In this document: positions 41,846 through 50,003 of the stretch, one piece after another
How the letters are laid out: every line of letters begins with the position of its first letter
How positions within the stretch are numbered: position 1 is the stretch's first letter
NCBI GenBank assembly: GCA_049522195.1
Contig: JBEKOB010000023.1
Span: 1 to 56,261 of the forward strand
Source of the DNA: UBA9647 sp049522195
Lineage (GTDB): Bacteria > Bacteroidota > Ignavibacteria > UBA10030
Reading direction: 5' to 3'
DNA: 56,261 nt
Notes under the pieces: model-generated
Databases searched by the model: none
Told to the model about the DNA's origin: nothing
What the model saw: only the letters and a program-made list of their open reading frames with translations
Translations under genes and position numbers: made by a program

Positions 41846-42991
41846 ATGTTCGAATTTGAATTATCTGAAGAGCAGAAAATGCTGCGCGAGATGGTGCGCG
41901 ATTTCACGAACACCGAGATCAAGCCGATCGCGCGTCGAATTGACGAAGAGGAGAAAGTACCCAGAGAGCTGATCACGAAGCTGGGTGAGTTGGGGCTCCT
42001 TGGCGCAGTGTTCCCAACGGAGTACGGAGGGGGTGGGTTCGGCGAGGTGGGGTACTGTCTGATACAGGAAGAAGTTGGGCGCGGATGCCTCTCCACAGCG
42101 ACATTCATCGGTGCTCACCAATCCATTGGATCGAACGCGATTTACATCGGCGGTTCTGAGTTCCTGAAAAAGAAATACCTTACGCAGCTGGCGGAAGGGA
42201 AGATGATTGGGGCGTTTGCATTGACCGAAACACTCGCCGGATCAGACTCCTTCAATCTGAGAACGAGAGCTCATTTTGACGGGAACGAATGGATACTCAA
42301 CGGAGAGAAACTCTGGATCACGAATGGTTCAATTGCAGATGTCATTTCTGTATTTGCACGCACGGACAAGGGCATCACGGGGTTTGTCGTCGAGACGAAA
42401 TCACCTGGATTTAGCGCCGGTCCTCCCGAGAAAAAGATGGGCATTCGCGGAAGTGTGACGGCCGCAATTTCCTTTGAAAATGTCCGCGTGCCGAAAGAAA
42501 ACATCATAGGCGACGATGGACGGGGCTTTCTCGTCGCCATGAAGACTCTCGACGCCGGGCGTCTCGGCCTCGGGGCTGCATGCCTCGGTGCCTCGAAGGA
42601 ACTTCTTGAGCTCTCCACGAAGTATGCGAAGGAGCGGAAACAGTTCGATGTGACAATTTCCCAGTTTGAGGCAATCCAATTCATGATTGCCGAAATGTCT
42701 ACTCTCATTTATGCAATGGAGTCGATTATCTATCGCACAGCAGCAGCGTATGATGCAGGAAAGCCGGTTTCGCGGCAATCGGCGATGGTGAAACTGTTCT
42801 GCTCAGATTCCCTGGTCAAGATTGCCGATCGCGCGGTACAGATTCATGGTGGAATGGGATACTCGAGAGAGCTGCCAATCGAGCGCTTCTATCGCGATGC
42901 AAGGATCAATCCGATTTTCGAAGGGACGAACGAGATTCAAAAAATCGTGATCGCTCGCGATGTTATAAAAAGAAATGGAGTGTTGAGCTGA
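41846..42991 (+). CDS. Acyl-CoA dehydrogenase
   Basis: The 381-residue flavoenzyme has the three-domain family layout. The N-terminal helix bundle starts FELSEEQKMLREMVRDF, the FAD region contains FALTETLAGSDSFNLRT and LWITNG, and the C-terminal bundle carries QIHGGMGYSRELPIERFYRD. The catalytic glutamate lies in FEGTNEIQKIVIARDV, near the C-terminus as in short- and medium-chain enzymes. It oxidises acyl-CoA to enoyl-CoA and passes electrons to ETF. The chain-length preference cannot be read. It is the last core gene before tRNA-Phe. Confidence 0.94.
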   Translation: MFEFELSEEQKMLREMVRDFTNTEIKPIARRIDEEEKVPRELITKLGELGLLGAVFPTEYGGGGFGEVGYCLIQEEVGRGCLSTATFIGAHQSIGSNAIYIGGSEFLKKKYLTQLAEGKMIGAFALTETLAGSDSFNLRTRAHFDGNEWILNGEKLWITNGSIADVISVFARTDKGITGFVVETKSPGFSAGPPEKKMGIRGSVTAAISFENVRVPKENIIGDDGRGFLVAMKTLDAGRLGLGAACLGASKELLELSTKYAKERKQFDVTISQFEAIQFMIAEMSTLIYAMESIIYRTAAAYDAGKPVSRQSAMVKLFCSDSLVKIADRAVQIHGGMGYSRELPIERFYRDARINPIFEGTNEIQKIVIARDVIKRNGVLS

Positions 42992-43315
42992 ACCCAAAAG
43001 AAGTTTCCGAGAATCAGATATTGATTTTCGGCTGATTCTGTCATATCTTGTTGTAACCAGAGGCTGGAAGCGGCCAATGGTGGTGGACCAATGGTCATAG
43101 GGACCTGCGCCTGCCCCCTTCCAAGGGGAGGCAAGTCGACCGAATCCCTGAGCCGAAAGGCCTGGGGAATTCGGACCCCCGATGGAATCGTCGGATTCGC
43201 GAAGTCTTCAATTGCTCAGACCAGTTGAGATTTCGGATCCCGACGTGGAACTTCGGGATCCTGAAATTTTCAGCAAACTTACGTTCGCTGTCGGTCCGTA
43301 AGTTTGGAAAATTTC
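42992..43315. other. Hairpin-rich gap before tRNA-Phe
   Basis: No gene is visible. Several short inverted repeats occur in series: CCCCCTT/AAGGGGAGG near 43105-43130, TTTCGGATCCCGA against TCGGGATCCTGAAA around 43230-43265, and the long arm pair at 43262-43317 described separately. A promoter for tRNA-Phe must also lie in this stretch but was not identified. Confidence 0.6.
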
Positions 43316-43317
43316 GG
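43262..43317. repeat. Long imperfect palindrome touching the 5' end of tRNA-Phe
   Basis: The left arm (43262-43283) reads TGAAATTTTC, AGC, then AAACTTACG. The right arm (43297-43317) reads CGTAAGTTT, G, GAAAATTTC and GG. The inner 9 bp and the outer 9 bp pair perfectly, with a small bulge between them. The right arm ends on the first bases of the tRNA acceptor stem. Confidence 0.7.
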
Positions 43318-43388
43318 ACAGGTAGCTCAGATGGTAGAGCAATGGACTGAAAATCCATGTGTCGGCGGTTCGATTCCGTCCCTGTCCA
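43316..43388 (+). tRNA. tRNA-Phe (GAA)
   Basis: The acceptor arm GGACAGG (43316-43322) pairs with CCTGTCC (43381-43387). The anticodon stem ATGGA/TCCAT encloses loop CTGAAAA with anticodon GAA, and the T arm contains GGTTCGATTCC. The 3' CCA is not encoded. A tyrosine integrase gene starts 78 bp downstream, so the 3' end of this tRNA is the likely attachment site of the accessory region. Confidence 0.94.
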
Positions 43389-43411
43389 CGAAAAACGCCA
43401 TATTTTGGGCC

Positions 43412-43451
43412 AAGTGTTAGTAGCTGCTAACAGTCTGCTAACACTTTTTTT
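43412..43451 (+). terminator. Terminator-like hairpin behind tRNA-Phe carrying paired TGCTAAC repeats
   Basis: AAGTGTTAG (43412-43420) pairs with CTAACACTT (43438-43446), and a T-run follows to 43451. This fits an intrinsic terminator for the tRNA. Within it lie two direct 11-bp repeats, CTGCTAACAGT (43424-43434) and CTGCTAACACT (43435-43445), which recur in inverted form behind the second integrase at 49880-49901. The same bases may therefore also serve as recombinase-binding sites. Confidence 0.65.
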
Positions 43452-43466
43452 ATGTACGGAGGTCCT

Positions 43467-44540
43467 ATGGCGTCCCTCTTTCGTCGCCTCAACGGTTTTT
43501 ACTATGTAGTCACCACCGTCAACGGCCGCCGCAGTTGGCGCTCAACCGGTTGCCGAAACAAACCTGCGGCTCTGAAATCCCTCACCTCGAATCAAGGTTC
43601 CACTCCCGGAAGACCCGCTACAGAAGAACCTACGCTCAAGCTATCACAATTCCAAGCACAAGTACTCGCGTACGCGAAGACCAACGTCGCACCAAGCACT
43701 GTGGTCCTTTATGGGTATGCGTTCCGCGACCTTCTAAGGCTCATCGGCGATCACCCGATCAAGGACTATACTCCCCAAATGGTGGAGCAATTCAAGGTAA
43801 AACGGCTGGAGGAAGTCTCAGATGTCAAGGTGAACATCGACTTCCGCACGTTGCGAGCCGCATTCAGCCTAGCGGTGAGGTGGAACCTCATACCTGATAA
43901 CCCCTTCAAGAAATGCAAGCAGCTTCGTATTCCGGAGCGGCGGCCGGTCTACCTGACACTCGATGAATATCAAACACTGGTTTCAGTGATCGACAAGGAG
44001 TGGTTCCGAGATATCGTGCGCTTCGCGGTAACCACGATGATGAGGCTGGGAGAAATCGTGAACTTGAAGTGGGACTCCGTGGACTTGGATCGCAGTCTTC
44101 TTCACGTAGAAAACAGTGCCGATTTTCGGACTAAGACACGAAAACGTCGCATACTACCCCTTGACAAATGGACGATCGAACTCCTTCGACGCAAGGAGAG
44201 GATCTCTGAACTTGTATTTACTTTTCCTGACTCAAAACGCTTGCAGGTTGGGTATGTTTCCAGTAGGTTCAAGAAGTATGTCAGGAAAGCCGCAATCAGA
44301 CCCGACATCCACTTCCACAGTCTCCGCCATACGGGCGCGACGTGGTTGGTACAGAACGCCGTGCCCATCTACACCGTCCAACAGATCCTTGGCCACTCTT
44401 CGATACAAATGACTCAGGTCTATTCGCACCTTGAAGCCGAAAACCTAATTCAATCGTTGAATAAGATCTCGCAAACCTTGGACAAGATCAAAATGGCGGA
44501 TGGCACGCGGAATGACGTCGGAACTCCAGGATTGGATTGA
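43467..44540 (+). CDS. Tyrosine recombinase/integrase 1
   Basis: The 357-residue integrase has a core-binding SAM-like domain (about 60-160) and a catalytic domain. Visible catalytic residues are the first arginine in MMRLGEIVNLKWDSVD, HSLRHTGATWLV (H-x-x-R), LGHSSIQMT (histidine) and the nucleophile in TQVYSHLEAE. The ATG at 43467, just behind GGAGGT, aligns with the start of the second integrase (MASLFRRLNG against MASIIQRKNG), so it is preferred over an ATG 15 bp upstream. The gene opens right behind tRNA-Phe, the classic arrangement of an integrated element. It closely resembles the integrase at 48822 in length and motifs. Confidence 0.93.
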   Translation: MASLFRRLNGFYYVVTTVNGRRSWRSTGCRNKPAALKSLTSNQGSTPGRPATEEPTLKLSQFQAQVLAYAKTNVAPSTVVLYGYAFRDLLRLIGDHPIKDYTPQMVEQFKVKRLEEVSDVKVNIDFRTLRAAFSLAVRWNLIPDNPFKKCKQLRIPERRPVYLTLDEYQTLVSVIDKEWFRDIVRFAVTTMMRLGEIVNLKWDSVDLDRSLLHVENSADFRTKTRKRRILPLDKWTIELLRRKERISELVFTFPDSKRLQVGYVSSRFKKYVRKAAIRPDIHFHSLRHTGATWLVQNAVPIYTVQQILGHSSIQMTQVYSHLEAENLIQSLNKISQTLDKIKMADGTRNDVGTPGLD

Positions 44541-44901
44541 GATGAAACGATATGAAGCGTCACGAAATGTCATCAGCTACAAGGATTATAAGCGTGATAG
44601 GTCTAAATTCCCTCTTTCTGTGGCCGGCCAGAGGTTCCATTCATCGCAAATAGTGTGGATCCCGAATTAGTTTGACGGTGGATTTGATAAGAGGTACAAA
44701 GAGGGGATGCGCGTAGTTAAGGTCGCGATATTGACGGAAGAAGACGTGAACTAATGAGAGGAAAGGGTGTCACAAATGCGGTAGAATGAAGTCTCATCTG
44801 GCGGCAAGTCATTAGGGCCTCATAGTTTTCCATGTGTTTATCAAGTGAACATGGAATCAAAGGATTGGTTCAAATACCTGGAAATTGGAAGGAAATAGAT
44901 C
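44541..44901. other. 361-bp gap behind integrase 1
   Basis: No supported gene lies here. One short in-frame stretch (about 44672-44755, ending in TEEDVN and a stop) reads like the tail of a coding sequence but has an upstream stop and no start codon, so it may be a remnant. The last 80 bp are AT-richer and may hold the promoter of the next gene. Confidence 0.45.
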
Positions 44902-46329
44902 ATGAAATGGAACAAAACGGAATTTGAAAAGGTACAACAAAAGAGATTCGAAGCAATCTTATTACCTTTACCATTCCCTTTTCACGACGATACTATGCCG
45001 GTGGCGACCATCGAAATCATAAAGATGATATCGAAGGACCAAGATTTCCATGGATATGTCAATGACTTATTGCACGTTTGCACACAAATCGTTGACGAGA
45101 AATTCACAAGAGAGTATTGTGAATCAGTCTTGGAGGCGTGGCGAGAAGAAATCAATTCCAAGATTGTGTCTAAAGCAATAGAATACGAACGATTGGAGCA
45201 GGAATCGAAGATGCCTGCTTCCATTCTCAAGAAGGAATCGAAATCTCTCAAGCCAGAGATACTGAAGTGGATTCGGGCGTATGAATCTTTGTTGCAATTG
45301 AAATCATTCCACGCGCCCACGTACGGTAACGTATCCTGGTGCAGATATGAGCAAACAGTTAAAGACATATGCGCATTCAAGGAATTCTCGTCTTCAGACC
45401 TGATAGCAGAGATATTCAAGAAATCGAGAATAAAGGAAAACCGGCCGCGAATCTATGCACGGAACAAAGTATACTTCACCGAAAGTGGGGACCCTAAGAT
45501 CTATAATGAAATCCGCATCGAGATACTGAACCATGGCACAAATGATGAGCAATGGATCGAGATGGATCTGACAACCTATAGCCGCCTTTGCGCCCAGGAA
45601 TTGATCAAAGATCTTATCGTGATCGAAGCAACAGAACGGCATGGCGAGTCCGGGCGAATTGTTGCAACTTGGCTCCTGGACAGAACACTTTATGAGCAAA
45701 GGCCTGCTCCTGCAACAAAGAGCGGGTCCAGAGGAAGACCGGCGAATGACTTCGTCAATAAGCTGATGCTCGACATGGATGCAAAAAAGATTGACAAGTC
45801 CAAAATTAGATTGCTGGTCGACGCTCTGACAGCCAGGGAAAATCGTATCTACCTTGAGAAATCACGAGAGGCTAACTGGGATGTGAAAAGACGAACGTTC
45901 AGGAATCGAGCGAATGTGAACGCAGAAAAGAGCATTGCGAAGCAGGTCAGGGAGCTCGGAGGCAACCTGTTGAAATACTTGGCAGATGAATCAGTCAGGA
46001 AGCATCGCCAATGTGAGCAATGCGATTGGCGGTGGAGTCCGCAAGGCGAACTGACAAGAGCAATCCCATGTGCCAAGCATAAGGGTTTGCAGGAAAAGAC
46101 TGTGATTGACAGGATGCATCAAGCTAGAATGGATGATTTGATCAGACACAGGGGACGAGATCATTTTGCGAATGCCCTGAGTGGTATTGTCAATGACAAA
46201 GCGACTGGCACGAGAAGGATGGAAGTTGGAGACATGATTAGTCGCGACGGTGTCGAAGGGAGCGGTAATGATCTTCAGAATGCGTCGACTACAGGATCGT
46301 CGGGCCCCAGAAGGGACGAAGGATTTTAG
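44902..46329 (+). CDS. Unknown element protein with a C-terminal CxxC/CxxH motif
   Basis: I do not recognise this 475-residue, soluble protein. It is rich in lysine and glutamate and probably mostly helical. At residues 371-394 there is a possible zinc site, CEQCDWRW followed after a 15-residue gap by CAKH. A segment before it (SGSRGRPANDFVNKLMLDMD) has an AT-hook-like RGRP. The tail is glycine/serine-rich and looks disordered. Codon use seems AT-richer than the core genes. It stands alone between integrase 1 and a terminator at 46455. A DNA-binding role is only a guess. Confidence 0.7.
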   Translation: MKWNKTEFEKVQQKRFEAILLPLPFPFHDDTMPVATIEIIKMISKDQDFHGYVNDLLHVCTQIVDEKFTREYCESVLEAWREEINSKIVSKAIEYERLEQESKMPASILKKESKSLKPEILKWIRAYESLLQLKSFHAPTYGNVSWCRYEQTVKDICAFKEFSSSDLIAEIFKKSRIKENRPRIYARNKVYFTESGDPKIYNEIRIEILNHGTNDEQWIEMDLTTYSRLCAQELIKDLIVIEATERHGESGRIVATWLLDRTLYEQRPAPATKSGSRGRPANDFVNKLMLDMDAKKIDKSKIRLLVDALTARENRIYLEKSREANWDVKRRTFRNRANVNAEKSIAKQVRELGGNLLKYLADESVRKHRQCEQCDWRWSPQGELTRAIPCAKHKGLQEKTVIDRMHQARMDDLIRHRGRDHFANALSGIVNDKATGTRRMEVGDMISRDGVEGSGNDLQNASTTGSSGPRRDEGF

Positions 46330-46454
46330 CAGCAAGGCGTAGATAGATCGAATTTTCCCATAATCAGTTCTCCTCGGAACAATTCTATGAACAAGGAAAC
46401 CTAAATGACGCGACACTGATATAAGAAAATCTATTATTGTTTCCTCGAAAAGGC

Positions 46455-46497
46455 ACCCCGACTGCTTACCTTGAATCTAGGCAGTCGGGGTTTTTTT
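46455..46497 (+). terminator. Strong intrinsic terminator behind the zinc-motif gene
   Basis: ACCCCGACTGC (46455-46465) and GCAGTCGGGGT (46481-46491) form an 11-bp perfect stem with a 15-base loop, followed by a T-run to 46497. It ends transcription from the unknown gene and isolates the replication genes downstream. The rest of 46330-46666 holds no gene; the part just before 46667 is the likely promoter region. Confidence 0.88.
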
Positions 46498-46666
46498 GTG
46501 ACAAAGATTGAACCAAAGAACAGTGTAGCCTGGAGAAACAAAGTCTTTGCAAACATAACGGATGTGAAAGGCAAACCCTCACACCGTAACCAGCGATAAC
46601 GGTCAGTGAGTCTTCTCAAAAAGGTTTCTGTAGAACTGATTCTCTGATTTTGGAAAGGGACAAGAA

Positions 46667-47563
46667 ATGGCTTCGCCACAAATTGAAAGCGGTTTCACAA
46701 TGATCCCGAACAAACTGCTTGAAGCGATTGTGCGATATCCTTGCTCCGGCGGTCAAAAGGACATAGTGCTCGCAACAATACGGCTCACCTATGGCTTTCA
46801 CCGTAATGAGCATCAATTAAGCATCGCCTATCTGGCCAAGGTCACGGGTCGGCACGAGAAGAAAGTGGCAACAGATCTAAGGAGCCTAATCCTCAAGCGA
46901 GTGCTGTTGGAGATCGCTCCGGCATCATTTAGCAAGGGTAGGGTAATCGCTGTGAACAAGAATCATCATCAGTGGGTGTCCTGCAGGTCATTCAGTCTCA
47001 GCCAATACGCGGAAGGAAGAGTCAGCGCTGTCGATGGGGAGAGAGTCAACGAATCCACTGAGCAAGTAAAGAAAGAACTAAACAAAGAAGTGAAAGAAAG
47101 CACTCCAGCCATTCCGTCGGGATCCTTCGAGGTGAACGAACCCATCCAAGAAATCGTCACAGCTTGGAACGAATTCGCCGACAAGCACGAATTGTCCAAA
47201 ATGTCCAAGCTGACCAAACGTCGAAATGTTGGCCTGCTTGCTCGAATGGAAGACAAGGAGTTCAAAATGACGGAGCTGATTCAAGCCATCGAGGAGCAAC
47301 CGTTCTTGCTTGGTCAAAACGGACGGGGATGGCGAGTTGATTTTGACTGGATTTTTCTCAAAACGGACAACTACCTCAAAATTATGGAGAGGAAATACAA
47401 AAATGGGCCAACCAATGCACATCTCGAAAATCAAACCAGGACTTCGCAAGCCGCAAGAGCAAGTTTTACGCACAGTCCGGCAGATATCCAGCGCCTGCGC
47501 AATTTTGAAGCGACCCTCGCCGAGCGTGATCGAGAACGGGGTGAATGCACTGAGTCTCATTGA
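46667..47563 (+). CDS. Replication initiator-like protein (phage lambda O N-terminal type)
   Basis: The 298-residue protein starts with the winged-helix pattern of the phage replication protein O family (PF04492): SGFTMIPNKLLEAIVRYP, QKDIVLATIRLTYGFHR, ISIAYLAKVTGRHEKKV and LRSLILKRVLLE. In lambda this domain binds the origin and recruits the helicase loader. The region after residue 150 has a charged linker and a second domain, EIVTAWNEFADKHELSKMSK, often found at the C-terminal end of such primosome proteins. The coding end overlaps the next gene, as O and P genes often do. An origin may lie inside the gene, but no clear iterons were seen. Confidence 0.8.
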   Translation: MASPQIESGFTMIPNKLLEAIVRYPCSGGQKDIVLATIRLTYGFHRNEHQLSIAYLAKVTGRHEKKVATDLRSLILKRVLLEIAPASFSKGRVIAVNKNHHQWVSCRSFSLSQYAEGRVSAVDGERVNESTEQVKKELNKEVKESTPAIPSGSFEVNEPIQEIVTAWNEFADKHELSKMSKLTKRRNVGLLARMEDKEFKMTELIQAIEEQPFLLGQNGRGWRVDFDWIFLKTDNYLKIMERKYKNGPTNAHLENQTRTSQAARASFTHSPADIQRLRNFEATLAERDRERGECTESH

Positions 47564-47990
47564 ATCCGTCCCGGTCTCGGCGACGACATTCACAAGAGCC
47601 AAAGCAATGCTGGAGGCGAACTTCGGCGGACCGATTGGAGAGGAAAAGATGGCATTGTTCTTCGATCTATGTCGAGAGGAACGATGGTCGGAGGAACAGT
47701 TCCTTCGCACATTCAAATGGTTCTTGAAAAACAAACCATTCCCGGCTTGGACCATAGCCGACTGGTTCCAGTATGGAGTAAGAGTGTATCCCTATGCCTG
47801 GTATCTCGACCAGCAAAGTAAGGCCGGACCGTACGTCGATGTACTCCAACAAATGGATCGTTATAAATTACCAGACGGGACAATCGTGTTTAAGTGGAGC
47901 GACGGGCAGGACTTACCTTTTGAAGAGATTGTGGCGGAGAAGAAATCCCGGCAGGGAGTGGGATCACAGGGCGGTAGCCGGAAGGGATGA
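47403..47990 (+). CDS. Unknown small partner of the replication initiator, possible helicase-loader position
   Basis: The frame gives up to 195 residues from ATG 47403, which overlaps the initiator gene by 161 bp. A GTG at 47541 (149 residues, 23-bp overlap, purine-rich GAGAACGGG upstream) is at least as likely. The part shared by both starts, with KMALFFDLCREERWSEEQFL, FLKNKPFPAWTIADWFQYG and VYPYAWYLDQ, looks like a helical domain with many aromatic residues. It resembles in layout, not demonstrably in sequence, the small helicase-loading or helicase-inhibiting proteins that follow phage initiators. The basic C-terminus is glycine-rich. Confidence 0.65.
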   Translation: MGQPMHISKIKPGLRKPQEQVLRTVRQISSACAILKRPSPSVIENGVNALSLIESVPVSATTFTRAKAMLEANFGGPIGEEKMALFFDLCREERWSEEQFLRTFKWFLKNKPFPAWTIADWFQYGVRVYPYAWYLDQQSKAGPYVDVLQQMDRYKLPDGTIVFKWSDGQDLPFEEIVAEKKSRQGVGSQGGSRKG

Positions 47991-48114
47991 CCGTACGATC
48001 AGATGAAAAGCGAGAACTGCACCATTTCTGCGTGTATGACTTGGTGAGGCTCCAAAGTGACTGATGTGTGACCAGCACTAAAGTGGAATTGGCAATACCC
48101 GGAAGGAGCGAGAT

Positions 48115-48672
48115 ATGAGCGCAAAGATGACGGATGAACAAGTGATGGAGCTCTACGGCGAGAAATCGGTCAACGAGATCGCAAAGGAACTTGGAGTTAG
48201 CAAGACCGCTGTGCTGAATCGGGCGAAGAAGTTGGGCATTACGAGGCGGGAGAATCGCAAGAAAGTGCTTGAGGAAGTTCAGCGGCGTCAGGGGGAGGAG
48301 ATCATAAAGCGAATGGATGAATTCGGTCCGCAGCTCAATGGCTGGATGCTTGAGCTACAACAACACATGGCGGACTATCAGGTGATGATCCAAGTCCTGA
48401 AGGACAAATCTGAAACTGAGGCGAATAAACCCCGGCCTAACAACGATCGCGTGTGCCGATACTTCGATCAAATAAGGAGAGTCATTAGAGCCGAAGGCAA
48501 GACGCTAGACCAGATCCTGGTGCTCTTCAGCGCTTTCGTGGAATCGAAAAACTCTTGGGAGGAGCTAAGTTCTCTTCTCTCTGTCGACGGGATGTTGACT
48601 TTGATTGACTTTCAGAAAAAACCTGGCGGAGACGCTGGAATCACACCCAAGAAGTCCGAGGGGTCACTCTAA
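48115..48672 (+). CDS. HTH-domain protein of the element
   Basis: The 185-residue protein begins with a homeodomain-like helix-turn-helix: EQVMELYGEKSVNEIAKEL, then GVSKTAVLNRAKKLGI, as in Sigma-70 region 4-like or terminase-small-subunit-like HTHs. The rest is helical (QLNGWMLELQQHMADYQVM) with no recognised domain. AAGGAG lies nine bases before the ATG. It follows the replication genes and precedes integrase 2. It could be a regulator of the element or, less likely, a packaging small subunit; no large terminase gene is in the window. Confidence 0.7.
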   Translation: MSAKMTDEQVMELYGEKSVNEIAKELGVSKTAVLNRAKKLGITRRENRKKVLEEVQRRQGEEIIKRMDEFGPQLNGWMLELQQHMADYQVMIQVLKDKSETEANKPRPNNDRVCRYFDQIRRVIRAEGKTLDQILVLFSAFVESKNSWEELSSLLSVDGMLTLIDFQKKPGGDAGITPKKSEGSL

Positions 48673-48821
48673 GGGCAATGGAATCAAGTGTTTGAGCGCA
48701 GTTGCGCCAGGACGGCTTAAGGCATGATTCAGTCCTACGGAGAGCTTCTCCGGGACAGACTGAACGCTTGCACAACAAGGAACCGTTGCTTGAATCAAGT
48801 AGCTGAAACGCAAATACTAAT

Positions 48822-49895
48822 ATGGCTTCGATAATTCAAAGGAAAAACGGCGTGTGGTACGGGGTGTTCTCCTACCGGGGGAAGCGGGTATGGAGAACCA
48901 CGGGCACGCGGTCCAGCGAAGAAGCCAAGAGCATCGTTCAGTCGATGGAGAAGGAGTATGTCACTTGGAAGAACGTCACGGTTGGAAAGTTCCGGGTACA
49001 GTTGACAGATATCCTCAAGGGCCAACTGCAGGATTCAACGATTGCCTTGTTCGATCAAGCGCTCAGGAAACTCGCCGAATTGGTCGGGGACAAGCTCCTC
49101 CGCTCTGTCGGCCCGTACGACGTTGAGCGCTTCAAGAGCCAGAGGCTTAAGCAAGTCAGTGCAACAAGGGTCGCCATAGAATACCGGCAACTCAAGGCGG
49201 CGTTCAGCCGGGCGGTTCAGTTCGGCATCATTCCAAAGAACCCGTTCAAGGAGGTCAAAAACGTGAAAATACCAGAGAAAGAACCATTGTTCCTCAGCCC
49301 TGACGAGTTCGGCCGCCTGATGGAATCAACCGCGGATCAGCAACTGCGAGCGATCATGCTGTTCGCCGTTTGCACTTCGATGCGGGTTGGCGAGCTGGTA
49401 AACGTCCGTTGGCCGGACATCGACTTGGTCAATCGTGTCATTCAGCTGAAGAACCGGCCGGATTTCACTCTCAAGGGTAAGAGGCAGCGTCCAATCCCGG
49501 TCAACGATACGTGCCTGAGCCTGCTCGAGACGATGGATCGAAGGAGCGAATTTCTGTTCTGCAACCGCAAAGGTGGCAAACTCTCGGCGCGGTGGGTCTC
49601 CGAGCGTTTCCGGCGGGCAAAAGAGAAAGCGGGATTCCCGAAGGGGATTCATATGCACTCCCTGCGCCATACCGGAGCATCATGGTTGGTTCAGGCAGGA
49701 GTACCCCTGGCCTACGTCCAGCGCATCCTGGGGCATTATTCGATAACAACGACGCAGATTTACGTCCATAGCGTTCCAGAGCACCTCCAGGAGTCTGTGG
49801 TGAGACTGGACACCCTGCTGGCGTCGATCTATCGAACGCCGAAACCGTTGCAGCTGGTTGCCCCGCAGATTGGACCGCCGTTAGCAAATCGTTAG
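48822..49895 (+). CDS. Tyrosine recombinase/integrase 2
   Basis: This 357-residue integrase is exactly as long as integrase 1 and shares its whole layout: an opening MASIIQRKNGVWYGVFSYRG, a core-binding domain, SMRVGELVNVRWPDID with the first arginine, HMHSLRHTGASWLVQ, LGHYSITTTQ and the tyrosine in QIYVHSVPE. Identity to the first copy is moderate by eye, so it is a related but not recent duplicate. The ribosome site is weak. The last codons carry two GTTAGC repeats that match, inverted, the repeats in front of integrase 1. No tRNA lies next to it. Confidence 0.93.
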   Translation: MASIIQRKNGVWYGVFSYRGKRVWRTTGTRSSEEAKSIVQSMEKEYVTWKNVTVGKFRVQLTDILKGQLQDSTIALFDQALRKLAELVGDKLLRSVGPYDVERFKSQRLKQVSATRVAIEYRQLKAAFSRAVQFGIIPKNPFKEVKNVKIPEKEPLFLSPDEFGRLMESTADQQLRAIMLFAVCTSMRVGELVNVRWPDIDLVNRVIQLKNRPDFTLKGKRQRPIPVNDTCLSLLETMDRRSEFLFCNRKGGKLSARWVSERFRRAKEKAGFPKGIHMHSLRHTGASWLVQAGVPLAYVQRILGHYSITTTQIYVHSVPEHLQESVVRLDTLLASIYRTPKPLQLVAPQIGPPLANR

Positions 49896-49901
49896 CAGTC
49901 A
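49880..49901. repeat. Paired GTTAGC repeats at the end of integrase 2
   Basis: GTTAGCAAATC (49880-49890) and GTTAGCAGTCA (49891-49901) are direct repeats with an 11-bp pitch. On the opposite strand they read TGACTGCTAAC and GATTTGCTAAC, the same TGCTAAC core and pitch as the two repeats at 43424-43445. The stop codon of integrase 2 lies inside the second unit. Confidence 0.7.
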
Positions 49902-50003
49902 CGGAGGGAGATTCTGCAAGTGCAGTCGGAAAATAGATTTACACTACTGACAAATGGATCAAGCATCCATTGTTCATTCAACAATAACTGAAAGGGAACA
50001 ACC

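Noticed and set aside
47560..47590. Second copy of the tRNA-Phe end within the element
   Set aside because: GAATCCGTCCCGGTCTC is only loosely similar to the tRNA end and is part of the coding sequence of the small replication gene.
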